A stretch of 64,000 bases of DNA from Streptomyces sp. NBC_01454 (GCF_036227565.1 NZ_CP109460.1:6572001-6636000); one strand, 5' to 3'. Positions 33,229 to 42,240 are shown, counted from the stretch's first letter. Program-made: numbers and translations. The notes: generated by a model not told the origin, from the sequence alone.

Positions 33229-34440
33229 GTGTGCCATGCTTTGCGGGTGCGTGCCGCCATACAACGTCTCCATGTGCTGGACTGGCTGGCCGGGGGGATG
33301 CTCGCCTGCGGTCTGCTGTGCCTTGCCACCGGGCTGCTGCCGGCCGAGCCCGCCGGGGACGCCATGCTCCGCGTCGCCCCGCTGCTCGCCTTCCTCGGGA
33401 CGGTGATCGTCCTCGCCGAACTCACCAGCGCGGCGGAGGTGTTCGACGTGGTCGCCGCCGGTGTGGCGCGCGCCGGGCGGGGGAGTTACGCCGCGCTGTT
33501 CGTGCTGTGCGTGGCCTTCGCCTCGCTCACCACCCTCACCCTCAACCTCGACACGACGGCGGTGCTGCTCACCCCCGTCATGCTGGCACTCGCCACCCGG
33601 GTGGGGATCGCCCCCGTGCCGCTGGCCATGACGACCGTGTGGCTGGCCAATACGGCGAGCCTGCTGCTGCCCGTGTCGAACCTGACGAATCTGCTGGCGG
33701 CGGACCGCGTCGCGCTCACCCCCGCCGGGCTGGCGGCGACGATGTGGGCTCCCCAGCTGGCGGCCATCGCGGTCACCATGGGCTGCCTGTGGCTGTTCTT
33801 CTGGCGCGCCGGCAGGCGCGGTGCGCAGAGCTACTCGCCTCCCGCGCCGCACCGGCCCGCGGACCGTACGCTCTTCCGCGTCTGCGGGCTGGCCTGCGTG
33901 GGCTTCCTGCTGGCCATCCTGCTCGCCGACACCCCGCTGTGGGTGGCGTCGGCGGCGGCCGCCGGGGTGGCCGTGGCGGCGTTCGCGGTGCGCCGCCGGG
34001 ACGTGCTGCGGCTGTCGCTCGTCCCGTGGCGGCTGCTGGTCCTGGTGCCGGGACTGTTCCTGGTGATCGAGACGGTGGACGCGAACGGGCTCCACGAGTT
34101 GCTGGCGGCCGCCATCGGCACGGACGGCGGGCTGCTCGGCATGCTGCGCGCCGCGTCCGTCGGCGGGGGGCTGTCCAACGTGCTCAACAACCTGCCCGTC
34201 TACCTGGCCGGCGAGGCCGCCGTGCCGGCCGGCAACCATCACCAGCTGCTGGCGCTGCTCATCGGGACGAACGTCGGTCCGGTGGTGACCCCGTGGGCCT
34301 CGCTGGCGACGCTGCTGTGGTTCGAGCGCTGCCATGCCCAGGGGGTGCGGGTGTCGATGATGAGCTTCATGGGCACCGGGGCGCTGCTCGCCGCCGGGGC
34401 CCTGCCGGCCGCCACCGTCGCGCTCGCGGTGGCCGGTTAG
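33229..34440 (+). CDS. ArsB/NhaD-type anion permease
   Basis: This 403-residue integral membrane protein of the SLC13/ArsB ion-transporter superfamily has about ten helices. The conserved hairpins are LTTLTLNLDTTAVLLTPVMLAL and VGGGLSNVLNNLPVYLA, with the second-repeat LIGTNVGPVVTPWASLATLLW. It fits arsenite/antimonite or other oxyanion export, though no ars regulator or arsC is nearby. The start is uncertain: GTG 33229 gives the longest form, and GTG 33247 is equally plausible because neither has a ribosome site. Only 51 bp separate it from the divergent TIR-NACHT gene, so the promoters must overlap or be leaderless. Confidence 0.83.
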   Translation: MCHALRVRAAIQRLHVLDWLAGGMLACGLLCLATGLLPAEPAGDAMLRVAPLLAFLGTVIVLAELTSAAEVFDVVAAGVARAGRGSYAALFVLCVAFASLTTLTLNLDTTAVLLTPVMLALATRVGIAPVPLAMTTVWLANTASLLLPVSNLTNLLAADRVALTPAGLAATMWAPQLAAIAVTMGCLWLFFWRAGRRGAQSYSPPAPHRPADRTLFRVCGLACVGFLLAILLADTPLWVASAAAAGVAVAAFAVRRRDVLRLSLVPWRLLVLVPGLFLVIETVDANGLHELLAAAIGTDGGLLGMLRAASVGGGLSNVLNNLPVYLAGEAAVPAGNHHQLLALLIGTNVGPVVTPWASLATLLWFERCHAQGVRVSMMSFMGTGALLAAGALPAATVALAVAG

Positions 34441-34459
34441 ACGCCCCGCCGGGGGCCGC

Positions 34460-35335
34460 TCAGCGGACGCCGGCCGCCGCGCCGCGCGCGACCAGATCCA
34501 GCAGATACGGCATCGCGTCCGGCCGCCCGGCGACGAAACTGCGGTCGGTGTCCGGGCCGGTGGCGGTCCCGCGGAAGGGACCGCCGTCGAGGGCCCGGAT
34601 CTCCACGCCCGCCTCCGTGGCGAGCAGGGCGCCCGCGGGCAGGTCGACGGCCTCCGCGCGGTAGCCGACGAAGCCGTCGATCGCACCGCGGGCGAGCATC
34701 GCCCAGGTCAGCAGGGGCGCCCACAGCTGGAGCAGGCGCCGGGAGCGGACCTCCAGCACCTCCTTCAGGGCCCCCGCCGTCGGATCGTCGCGGGCGACGC
34801 CGTGCCCCTGGGTCCAGGCGAGCAGCGGCCCCGCGGGCGACAGCGTGCGCCCCGGGCCGGTCATCCGGCCCTGCGGCCCGTACGCGCCGCAGCCGGCGAG
34901 CGCGGTCCAGGTCCGGTCGGTGACCGGGTCGTGCACGACGCCGACGGCGGTCGCGTCGCCGACGCACAGGGCGATGCCGACGACATACGCGGGCAGGCCG
35001 ATGACGACGTTGTTGCTGCCGTCGAGCGGGTCGACCAGCCAGGTGCGCGGGGTGTCGTGGCCGCCGTCGCGGTCGCCTTCCAGCGCCCCGGCCTCCTCGG
35101 CGAGGATCCGGTCGTGCGGATAGCGTTCCCGGATCCGGCGGACGATCAGGTCCTCGGCCATCATGTCGAGTTCGGTGACCACGTCTCCGTCGTCGCCCTT
35201 GGCCCGCGCTCCGTAGTCGTCGCAGTCGTCCTGGAAACGGGAGCGCAGCAGGGCGCCGGCCTCCCGCGCGGCGGCGACGGCCAGTTCCCGCTCGGCCGCG
35301 AACCGCGCCGAGGGGTCTTCAGGGGCGGGGGTCAT
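34460..35335 (-). CDS. Inositol monophosphatase/CysQ-family phosphatase
   Basis: This 291-residue member of the Mg2+-dependent, Li+-sensitive phosphatase superfamily has metal-binding motifs VVTELDMMAEDLI, RILAEEAG, WLVDPLDGSNNVVIGLP and the C-terminal AVDLPAGALLATEAG (the WDxAAG motif with Val for Trp). It could dephosphorylate inositol phosphate, PAP or fructose bisphosphate; sequence alone does not decide. It is the last of three same-strand genes and overlaps the cupin gene by 17 bp. It converges on the permease gene with 19 bp between the stops. Confidence 0.87.
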   Translation of the reverse strand: MTPAPEDPSARFAAERELAVAAAREAGALLRSRFQDDCDDYGARAKGDDGDVVTELDMMAEDLIVRRIRERYPHDRILAEEAGALEGDRDGGHDTPRTWLVDPLDGSNNVVIGLPAYVVGIALCVGDATAVGVVHDPVTDRTWTALAGCGAYGPQGRMTGPGRTLSPAGPLLAWTQGHGVARDDPTAGALKEVLEVRSRRLLQLWAPLLTWAMLARGAIDGFVGYRAEAVDLPAGALLATEAGVEIRALDGGPFRGTATGPDTDRSFVAGRPDAMPYLLDLVARGAAAGVR

Positions 35336-35984
35336 GGATCCTCCTGAGGACGGTCCGGGCGGTCCGGGCGGTCTGCTCGGCGTCGCATGCCTGTCGTACC
35401 ACTTGATGGCCGGTGCCGTGCAGCGGTCCGAGGGAAAGGTCGAAGCGCCCGGGCAGGGTCCGGCCGAGCACCAGCGTGGCGGCGGAGCGGCCCTCCGGGA
35501 CGACCGTGGTGTGGAACTCTCCCGCCGGCAGGGTGTAGACGGTGCCGCGGTGGCTGGTCTGTTCGGGGCCCGGCTCGCAGCTCACCAGCCGGGAAGTCGG
35601 CTGAATATCGTCCACGCCCGAGGGGCGGCTGAGGACCTCGAACACCCGGTGGGTGGGGTCGGCGGGCCGCTCGACGACCCGTACGCGCAGATTGCCCACC
35701 GCCCCGTACAGCACACAACTGGTCAGCTCCCAGCTGTGCGAGTGCACCGGAGAGGTGGTCGGCCGCGCCGCCTGCTCGTCCGCCTCGCCGCCGAAGGCGT
35801 GCACGCAGACGCCGCGGTCGCCGACGCGCTCCACCGGGAAGCAGAGGAAGCCGAGCGGATGCCGCACGGCGCGCAGTCCGCGGCGGCCGGAGGCGATCTC
35901 TTCCAGGACCGAGGCGGCCGCCTCGAAGATCTCCGTGGGCGCGCCCTGCCGGTGCATGGCCTCTTCGAGCTGTCGGTGATCCAT
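35319..35984 (-). CDS. Cupin-fold protein of unknown function
   Basis: This 221-residue protein has both cupin motifs. Motif 1 is HSHSWELTSCVLYG (His81, His83, Glu86) and motif 2 is LPAGEFHTT (His158), so a metal site is intact. An N-terminal helical part (MDHRQLEEAMHRQG.. IFEAAASVLEEIASG) precedes it. I do not recognise the family; a small-molecule dioxygenase or a nucleotide-sensing cupin are both possible. It lies 20 bp downstream of the 2-TM protein gene and overlaps the IMPase-like gene, so the three form an operon. Confidence 0.75.
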   Translation of the reverse strand: MDHRQLEEAMHRQGAPTEIFEAAASVLEEIASGRRGLRAVRHPLGFLCFPVERVGDRGVCVHAFGGEADEQAARPTTSPVHSHSWELTSCVLYGAVGNLRVRVVERPADPTHRVFEVLSRPSGVDDIQPTSRLVSCEPGPEQTSHRGTVYTLPAGEFHTTVVPEGRSAATLVLGRTLPGRFDLSLGPLHGTGHQVVRQACDAEQTARTARTVLRRIHDPRP

Positions 35985-36004
35985 GGGGCTGTGCACTCGG
36001 CAGC

Positions 36005-36994
36005 TCACCTCCGGTACGGATTCTCCGCGTGCAACGCCTTCTCGATGACCTCGCTGACGTCTCTGTCGGTGAAGGACGTGGGAAGCGGGAGCCCGAGACC
36101 CTCGAAGAGCCGGTGGGTCTCGTCGACCGTCGGCTCCTCGCTCAGCGGCACGGTGCGCCGCAGGTCGAGCGCGACGGCCTGCTCCCGGCTCTGGTGGAGT
36201 TCGGTGACGTAGTAGTCGTAGAGCGGCCGGTCCCGTTCCACGAGGAGGTTGACCCGCCGGGGGTCGTCCTGAGTGATGATCAGGCACGAGGCGGAGAGGT
36301 CGAAGCGCAGGGTGGGCACGACCGAGGACAGATGCACATCGATCTCCAGCGTGTCGAGCCGCTGCCGGTGCCAGCAGGCCGCGAGCACCGTGGCGAACGA
36401 TTCCTTGCGGGTCCGGTCGGCGCTCCAGCTGTCCGGCGGTACGACGTCCAGGCGGTGGGCGAAGGTCTGCCGGAAGCGTGCGTAGGCGGCGCAGGCCTGC
36501 TCGTCCGCCGGGTTGATGATGTCGATCTTGACGGTGAGCGAACGGCGCTGGAGCTGCGCCTCCCGGACGCAGACCGGCAGGGTGACCGCCCGCAGATAGG
36601 TTCCGGTGCCGCCCTTGAACACCCAGCGGTCGGTGTGGTGGCGGGCCCGGTCCAGGGCCTGTTCGAGCTCGGCGCCGGTCAACGACCGCACCATGGTGAG
36701 GTCTTCCAGGGCCCGGTGCGTCGCCGACATCGCGCCCTGGATGTCGGCCACCCGGCGTCTGCGCTCGGTCAGCGTCCCGAAGACCAGCGCGGCGAGCACC
36801 AGCAGGGTCGCGCCGGAGGTGACGTTGTCCTGGATCGCCCCGCCGAAGACGTCCAGCAGCCCGATCACCAGCGCGGCGCCGAGCGCGACGACGCTGTCGA
36901 GATTGCGGAGGGTCCAGGCGACGGAATTCTCGACGCTGTGTCGTGTCTGCCCTGTCCGCCCTGACTGCCCTGTCTGTGCCGGCCTGCGTGCCAC
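36005..36994 (-). CDS. Two-TM membrane protein of unknown function
   Basis: This is a ~329-residue protein with two adjacent membrane helices near the N-terminus ([17 protein letters not shown] and GATLLVLAALVFGTL) and a ~250-residue cytoplasmic alpha/beta part (from ERRRRVADIQGAMSATHRALEDL). The conserved-looking segment is DRWVFKGGTGTYLRAVTLP. I recognise no family. GTG 36994 is chosen because GGGGGAGAGG lies 8 nt upstream; ATG 37024 and longer forms are possible. As first gene of an operon with a cupin and a phosphatase, it may be a membrane sensor or effector, but this is inference. Confidence 0.65.
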   Translation of the reverse strand: MARRPAQTGQSGRTGQTRHSVENSVAWTLRNLDSVVALGAALVIGLLDVFGGAIQDNVTSGATLLVLAALVFGTLTERRRRVADIQGAMSATHRALEDLTMVRSLTGAELEQALDRARHHTDRWVFKGGTGTYLRAVTLPVCVREAQLQRRSLTVKIDIINPADEQACAAYARFRQTFAHRLDVVPPDSWSADRTRKESFATVLAACWHRQRLDTLEIDVHLSSVVPTLRFDLSASCLIITQDDPRRVNLLVERDRPLYDYYVTELHQSREQAVALDLRRTVPLSEEPTVDETHRLFEGLGLPLPTSFTDRDVSEVIEKALHAENPYRR

Positions 36995-37165
36995 GCCCAC
37001 AACCTCTCCCCCGGGTACCGGCATCGTAGGAGCGAGCCGAGCCCGGCGGCCAGGAAAAGGGCCGTTGACCATATCTTCTGCGCCACCTCCGCACGGGGGC
37101 GAGGCGTGGGGTGGGGACGTGGCACGGAAGCCCGGCGGCACGGTCCGGGCGGTGCACTCCCGTCG

Positions 37166-38656
37166 TCAGGACGGGGGGTGGCACCTTTGCGCGGGGAGGA
37201 GCGTCCCCCCGGCCCCCGACCCTGCCGCCCGTTCGCCGTGGTCGTCCTCGTGGTCGTCCTCGCGGTCGTCGTGGGGCGGCGCGCCGGCGGCGCGTTGGGC
37301 GTGATCGCTGACCTTGAGCAGCAGGGCGACGAGCACCCAGTTGGCGAGCATCGACGAGCCGCCCTGGGCGAGGAACGGCAGCGCCTTGCCCGTGAGCGGC
37401 ATGAGGCCGGTCACGCCGGCCGCGACGACGAAGACCTGGAGGGCCAGCGCCGAGGCCAGTCCCATGGCGAGCAGTTTGCCGAACGGGTCCCGGGACAGGA
37501 GCGCCGCGCGCAGGCCCCGCTCGGCCAGCAGGGCGTAGAGGAGGAACACCGCCATCAGCCCGGCGAGGCCGAGCTCCTCACCGACGGCGGTGAGGATGAA
37601 GTCGGAGCGGCCGGCGAAGCCGATCAGTTCGGGGTGGCCCAGGCCGAGGCCGGTGCCGGTCATGCCGCCGGAGCCGAAGCTGAACAGGGCCTGTGCGGCC
37701 TGGTCGGAGATCAGGCCCGGTGGGCGACGGTCGGGGGGAAGGAAGATGGCGAAGGGGTGGAGCCAAGCCTCGATCCGGCCCTTGACATGGGGTTCGGTGG
37801 AGCCGACGACGGCCGCGCCGGCCACGGCCATGAGCGCGCCGCACACCACCCAACTGCCGCGCCCGGTCGCGACGTAGAGCATCACGATGAACAGACCGAA
37901 GAAGATCAGCGACGTTCCCAGGTCCCGCTCCAGGACCAGGACCAGCAGGCTCGCGATCCAGACGGCGACGATCGGGCCGAGCTGCCGGCCGGGCGGCAGC
38001 CGCACGCCCAGGGTCCGCCGGCCGGCCAGCGCCAGGGCATCACGGTGGATCACGAGATAGCCGGCGAAGAACACGGCGATCATGACCTTCACGAACTCAC
38101 CCGGCTGAAAGGACGCCGGCCCCAGATACACCCAGCGCTTGGCCCCGTAGGTGTCCCCGGGGTAGAGGGCCGGGGCGATCAGCAGCACGAGCGCGGCGGC
38201 CATGGTGACGTAGATATAGCGCTGAAGCCGCCGGTAGTCCTTGAGCAGGGCCATCGTCAGGATGCAGGCGGCCACGCCGATGACGGTCCACAGGAGTTGC
38301 TGCCCGGCGGCGGGCGGGGTGCGGTAGGCGTGGTCGAGGCGGTGCAGGAGGACCAGGCCGAGACCGGTGAGCAGGGTGGCCGTCGGCAGGATCAGCGGGT
38401 CCGCGTACGGGGCGAAGCGGCGCAGCGCGAGATGCGGGGTGACGGCGAGGCAGCACATCGCGAGCGCGAACTCGGCGATCCCGTCCGGCACGGCGCCCCC
38501 GGTCGCCATGCCGACCGCGAGGTAGCCGAAGAGCACGATGACCACGACCAGCCCCAGCAGCAGTGCCTCCGTCCGGCGCGCGACCGGTCCTCCCGGAGGC
38601 CGTGCCGGGCCGCCGGGGCCGGTGGCCCGCCGGGCCGGGAGGGTCAGTCCACGCAC
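37166..38656 (-). CDS. FtsW/RodA/SpoVE-type lipid II polymerase
   Basis: This 496-residue SEDS protein has about 12 membrane helices. SEDS marks are the periplasmic GAKRWVYLGPASFQPGEFVKVMIAVFFAGYL segment, the catalytic Asp in LERDLGTSLIFFGLF, and FSFGSGGMTGTGLGLGHPEL with LTAVGEELGLAG. These enzymes polymerise lipid II into glycan with a partner class B PBP, but no PBP gene is in the window. The cytoplasmic tail is unusual, rich in Asp, His and Glu (HDDREDDHEDDHGE), and could bind metal. GTG 38656 has GGAGG upstream and overlaps the LCP gene end by 13 bp, so it is coupled to that gene. Confidence 0.88.
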   Translation of the reverse strand: MRGLTLPARRATGPGGPARPPGGPVARRTEALLLGLVVVIVLFGYLAVGMATGGAVPDGIAEFALAMCCLAVTPHLALRRFAPYADPLILPTATLLTGLGLVLLHRLDHAYRTPPAAGQQLLWTVIGVAACILTMALLKDYRRLQRYIYVTMAAALVLLIAPALYPGDTYGAKRWVYLGPASFQPGEFVKVMIAVFFAGYLVIHRDALALAGRRTLGVRLPPGRQLGPIVAVWIASLLVLVLERDLGTSLIFFGLFIVMLYVATGRGSWVVCGALMAVAGAAVVGSTEPHVKGRIEAWLHPFAIFLPPDRRPPGLISDQAAQALFSFGSGGMTGTGLGLGHPELIGFAGRSDFILTAVGEELGLAGLMAVFLLYALLAERGLRAALLSRDPFGKLLAMGLASALALQVFVVAAGVTGLMPLTGKALPFLAQGGSSMLANWVLVALLLKVSDHAQRAAGAPPHDDREDDHEDDHGERAAGSGAGGTLLPAQRCHPPS

Positions 38657-39912
38657 GGGACACCGCCTCCCTCGACCGTCTCCCGCCCTGGAGCGGCACC
38701 GGACGACGGGGGAGCGCCGGAGCGGTCAGCCGCGGGCGGACCGACGCTGCCGCCCGCCCCCTTGTCCGGCCCCTTTCCGTCAGATCCCTTGCCGTCGGCT
38801 TCCTTGCCGTCGGTTCCGGGGCCGATGCGTTCCCGCACCAGCCGTCGGATCGTTGCGGGGTCGACCAGATTCACGTCCTCCCCGTGGTGCTTGGCGAATC
38901 CGGTGATGGGCAGCGTCGAGAACTCGACGTTGCCGCCCGAGAGGTCCTTCGCCTGCCGGAGGAAGGCGGGCAGGTCCCAGCCCTGGTCGATGACCACGTC
39001 CTGTTTGGCGGCATCGAGCAGGCGCAGCAGCCGGGCCGGGTCCGTGAACGTCTCGGCGCTGTCGAGCTTGTGCAGCGCCGAGGCGAGGAACGCCTGCTGC
39101 CGGCGGGTGCGGTCCAGGTCTCCGCGCGGCAGACCGTGGCGCTGCCGGACGAAGGCGAGGGACTGGGCGCCGTCCAGCGTCTGACGGCCCGCGGGGAAAT
39201 CGGCCCCGGAATAGCGGTCCTTGACCGGGTGCTTGAGACAGACCGGTACGCCCCCCAGGGAATCGGCCAGGTGGTAGAAGCCGGCGAGGTTCACTTCGGC
39301 GAAGTGGTCGATGGGCACGCCCAGGAACTGCGAGACGGTCTTGATCGCCGCCCGCCGCCCCGCCTCGCGCCCGGCCTGTTCCAGGGCACGGCGATCCGCA
39401 CTGCCCTGCCCGGCGAGGAGACTCTCGCTGTGGGCCTTGGCCAGCCCGTACGCCTTTTTGATCTTGTCGCGGGGGAAGCCGGGGATGTCGACCAGATCGT
39501 CGCGCGGTACCGAGAACGCGGTGGCCCGGCCGCCGCCGGCCGGTACGTGCAGCAGGATCAGGGTGTTGGTGTTGTAGCCCCCGATCTCGGAGCTGCCGGC
39601 GTGGAGTTTGTCCAGCACCGCAGGGGGGAGGTCCTCGCCGTTCTGGTCCTTGCGGCTGTCCAGCCCCATGAGCAGGATGTTCGTCGCTCCGTCGGTGGAC
39701 TTGGGCGCCGCACCGTCCAGGGCACGGGAGCTGCCCATGCGGCCGAAGACGTCGTGGTAGACGTACCAGCCGCCGAATCCGGCCACCACCAGCAGCAGCG
39801 CGAGGAACGTGAGCACGAGACGGCCGGCCCGGGTCCGTCTGCGCCGGTGGCGGCGGGTGCGGGGGGCGTCGGTCCCGGCCGGCCCGGGGGAGGCGTGACG
39901 GCGGTGGTGCAT
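38644..39912 (-). CDS. LytR-CpsA-Psr (LCP) family wall-polymer ligase
   Basis: This 422-residue protein has a short basic cytoplasmic N-terminus (RRHRRRRTRAGR), one membrane helix (LVLTFLALLLVVAGFGGWYVY) and an external LCP domain. Family marks are NILLMGLDSR, NTNTLILLHV, AFSVPRDDLVDIPG, VNLAGFYHLADSLGGVPVCL and AFVRQRHGLPRGDLDRTRRQQ. LCP enzymes attach teichoic acid or other glycopolymers to peptidoglycan. The C-terminal tail has charged Lys/Asp/Gly repeats. ATG 39912 is the first start before the membrane helix. It is the first gene of the LCP-ftsW operon, whose upstream region carries an 18-bp palindrome also found before mgtA. Confidence 0.9.
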   Translation of the reverse strand: MHHRRHASPGPAGTDAPRTRRHRRRRTRAGRLVLTFLALLLVVAGFGGWYVYHDVFGRMGSSRALDGAAPKSTDGATNILLMGLDSRKDQNGEDLPPAVLDKLHAGSSEIGGYNTNTLILLHVPAGGGRATAFSVPRDDLVDIPGFPRDKIKKAYGLAKAHSESLLAGQGSADRRALEQAGREAGRRAAIKTVSQFLGVPIDHFAEVNLAGFYHLADSLGGVPVCLKHPVKDRYSGADFPAGRQTLDGAQSLAFVRQRHGLPRGDLDRTRRQQAFLASALHKLDSAETFTDPARLLRLLDAAKQDVVIDQGWDLPAFLRQAKDLSGGNVEFSTLPITGFAKHHGEDVNLVDPATIRRLVRERIGPGTDGKEADGKGSDGKGPDKGAGGSVGPPAADRSGAPPSSGAAPGRETVEGGGVPCVD

Positions 39913-40001
39913 ACGGGCGTCCTGTCGGTCTCGTCCCGGCGGCTCTCGGCGGGCGAGGGCCACGGGCGCTGGGGGCGAGTCCCGATTGTGGGCAGGGCCG
40001 G

Positions 40002-40038
40002 CTGAAGGAATGCTGAGGTTCCTGACGGCGTCTTCAGG
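40002..40038 (-). promoter_or_regulatory. Putative response-regulator site upstream of the LCP-ftsW operon
   Basis: On the minus strand CCTGAAGACGCCGTCAGG (+ strand 40021-40038) matches 15 of 18 bases of the site at 42260-42277. Both lie in the same orientation, 109-110 nt before the start they precede. A second shared word, CTGAAGGAA, is at 40002-40010. The site overlaps the stop codon of the histidine kinase gene. Confidence 0.55.
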
Positions 40039-41425
40039 CTCCCCGGGCGGGGAAGCGGGCCACCAGGAGGGCGCCGCGCGCACCGGGCTCCACCCGCAGG
40101 CTGCCGCCGTGGGCCCGTGCGATGTCCCGCGCGATGGCCAGGCCCAGTCCGGTGCCGCCGCCGCGGCGGTGGCGCGCGGCGTGCAGCCGGGTGAAGCGCT
40201 CGAAGACCTGCTCGGCGGCCTCCGGCGGGATGCCCGGCCCGTCATCGGCGACCCGCAGCACCGCCTGCCCGGTGGCGGGTTCGACGGTGGCGCTGAGGCG
40301 GACCTCGTGGGACGCGTGCCGCAGGGCGTTGTCGACGAGGTTGGCCAGCAGGCGTTCCAGCTGCACGGCGTCGCCCCGTACGGGCACCGGGGCCGCCGCG
40401 TCCAGCACCAGCGGCACCCGGGGGCTGCGCCGCCGGGCGATCTCCTCCGCGCACAGCAGCGCCAGATCGGCCGGGTCCCCGGCGGGCGCCGGGTGGGTGT
40501 CGAGACGGGCGAGCAGCAGCAGATCGTCGGCGATCCGCTGGAGGCGCACGGCGGCGTCCAGCGCCTGCCGTACGGAGGCGGCCGACTCCGGGGCCTGCGC
40601 GGCGAGCAGCGCCACCTCCAGTTCGGTCCGCAGGGCGGCGATCGGGTTGCGCAGCTCGTGGGAGGCGTCGGCGGTGAACTGCCGTTGCCGCGAGACGGCT
40701 TGTTCCAGGCGGTCGAGGGTGAGGTTGACCGTACGGGCCAGCTGCGTGATCTCGTCCTTGCCCTTGGGGTCGGGCACCCGCCGGTCCAGTTCGCTCGCCG
40801 TCACGGACGCGAGCTCGGCACGGATGGCCTCCACGGGGCGCAGCGCGAGTCCGGTCACCGCCCAGGCGATGAGGGCGGCCAGCGCCATCAGCAGCGGACC
40901 GCCCGCCAGCAGGGTCACGCCCAGCGCACGGGTGGCGTCGTTGAGGTCGGCCAGCGTGGTGAGCGCGTAGACGTACCGGGTGCCCTGCGTGGAGTCCGCC
41001 CGCACGACGACCGCCAGGCTGCGCTGGCCGGACGCCGCCGTGCCGGGCAGGACCTTGCTGCTCGCCTCCCTGCCCGGGCCCGGCCGGAAGCCGGCGAGGC
41101 CGGCGGCGCCGGCCGTCGGGTCCGGGCCGGTGCCGGCGAGCGCCTGCCCCCGGGACCCCAGGACGACGACGGCATCGACGCCGCCGGCCGGCTGCGGCAG
41201 ATGACGGGGGAGCGGGCCGGTGTGGGCGGCCACCTTGCGGGCGGCCAGTTCGGTGCGGTCCTGGGTGTTGTCCAGGAGGTTGTCGGTCAGCGTCATGTAC
41301 AGCCAGGCGCCGCCCACGGCCAGGACCATGGCCGTGACCAGGGCGGCCGCCGTGGCCGCCCGCGCCCGTACGCTGCGCGGCAGCGGCAGCGCACGCACCA
41401 GCGCGCGCAGCCGGTCAGCCGCCAT
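40034..41425 (-). CDS. Two-component sensor histidine kinase
   Basis: This is a 463-residue kinase. The first membrane helix (AATAAALVTAMVLAVGGAWLY) is followed by an external sensor domain of ~130 residues. A second helix (LLAGGPLLMALAALIAWAVTGLAL), a HAMP linker, and the phospho-acceptor box FTADASHELRNPIAALRTE come next. The ATPase domain has LLANLVDNALRHA, VADDGPGIP, FERFTR and GGTGLGLAIARDI. ATG 41425 is chosen because it overlaps the response-regulator stop by 11 bp; a start at 41488 is possible but unlikely. The stimulus is unknown; its neighbours suggest envelope stress or Mg2+. Confidence 0.9.
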   Translation of the reverse strand: MAADRLRALVRALPLPRSVRARAATAAALVTAMVLAVGGAWLYMTLTDNLLDNTQDRTELAARKVAAHTGPLPRHLPQPAGGVDAVVVLGSRGQALAGTGPDPTAGAAGLAGFRPGPGREASSKVLPGTAASGQRSLAVVVRADSTQGTRYVYALTTLADLNDATRALGVTLLAGGPLLMALAALIAWAVTGLALRPVEAIRAELASVTASELDRRVPDPKGKDEITQLARTVNLTLDRLEQAVSRQRQFTADASHELRNPIAALRTELEVALLAAQAPESAASVRQALDAAVRLQRIADDLLLLARLDTHPAPAGDPADLALLCAEEIARRRSPRVPLVLDAAAPVPVRGDAVQLERLLANLVDNALRHASHEVRLSATVEPATGQAVLRVADDGPGIPPEAAEQVFERFTRLHAARHRRGGGTGLGLAIARDIARAHGGSLRVEPGARGALLVARFPARGA

Positions 41426-42092
41426 CGGGAGCGATCCGGTACCCGAGGCCGCGCACCGTACGGATGGCCCGGCGCCGGAAGGGGACATCGACCTTCTTGC
41501 GCAGCGAGCTGATGTAGACCTCGACGATGTTGGGATCCATGTCCAGCGGGGAGTCCCAGATGTCGTGCAGGATGTGCAGCTTGGCGACCGTGCCGCCGTC
41601 CCCCGCCATCACACAGGCCAGGACGGCGAGTTCACGGGCGGTGAGCTCGATCTCGGTGTCCCCCCGCCGGCAGCGGCGCGCGACCGTGTCGACGACGAGG
41701 TCCCCGGCCTGCAGGGTGGTGGACTGCACCTGCTGCGCACGACGGCTCAGCGCCCGCAGCCGCGCCAGCAGGACGACGAACGAGAACGGCTTGGTGAGGT
41801 AGTCGTCGGCGCCCGAGTCGAGGCCCTCGGCCACATCGTGCTCACCGTCCTTGGCGGTCAGCATGAGAATGGGGGTGGTGTCACCCGCGTCCCGCAGCCG
41901 GCGGCACACCTCGTACCCGTTCAGGCCGGGGAGCATCACGTCCAGGACGAGGGCGTCGTAGTCACGGACACGGGCGAGCTCGAGGCCGCGGTGACCGTCA
42001 TGGGTGACATCGACCCAGTGGCCTTCGAGGGACAGCCCCCGCCGCAGGCTGTCGGCCAGCCCCTCCTCGTCCTCGACCACCAGAATGCGCAT
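41415..42092 (-). CDS. OmpR/PhoB-family response regulator
   Basis: This 225-residue regulator has a receiver domain (acidic pair VVEDEEG, phospho-acceptor Asp51 in LVLDVMLPG, Lys in DDYLTKPFSF). A winged-helix DNA-binding domain follows (LTARELAVLACVMAGDGG.. IVEVYISSLRKKVD.. IRTVRGLGYRI). It pairs with the downstream histidine kinase. The divergent intergenic region in front of it contains CTGAA direct repeats and an 18-bp palindrome, likely its own binding sites. It is close to the Mg2+-responsive and envelope-responsive PhoP/CssR-like regulators in layout only. Confidence 0.92.
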   Translation of the reverse strand: MRILVVEDEEGLADSLRRGLSLEGHWVDVTHDGHRGLELARVRDYDALVLDVMLPGLNGYEVCRRLRDAGDTTPILMLTAKDGEHDVAEGLDSGADDYLTKPFSFVVLLARLRALSRRAQQVQSTTLQAGDLVVDTVARRCRRGDTEIELTARELAVLACVMAGDGGTVAKLHILHDIWDSPLDMDPNIVEVYISSLRKKVDVPFRRRAIRTVRGLGYRIAPDGG

Positions 42093-42240
42093 ACCGGCAA
42101 GGATGGCATATCCCTTAAGGGAATTGCCTTTCCGCCCACCCGGCGAGAGGCGATTTCCGTAAGAGCGCCATCATTCCGCAAACCTGCCTCGGCGAGCACC
42201 GCAACAACACCCCCCAGGAATCAATCCTGAGCCGAGACCG

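Noticed and set aside
34460..36994. CBASS-type or other known signalling defence operon
   Set aside because: No nucleotide-cyclase, SAVED or known effector domain is visible; only a tentative uncharacterised operon can be claimed.
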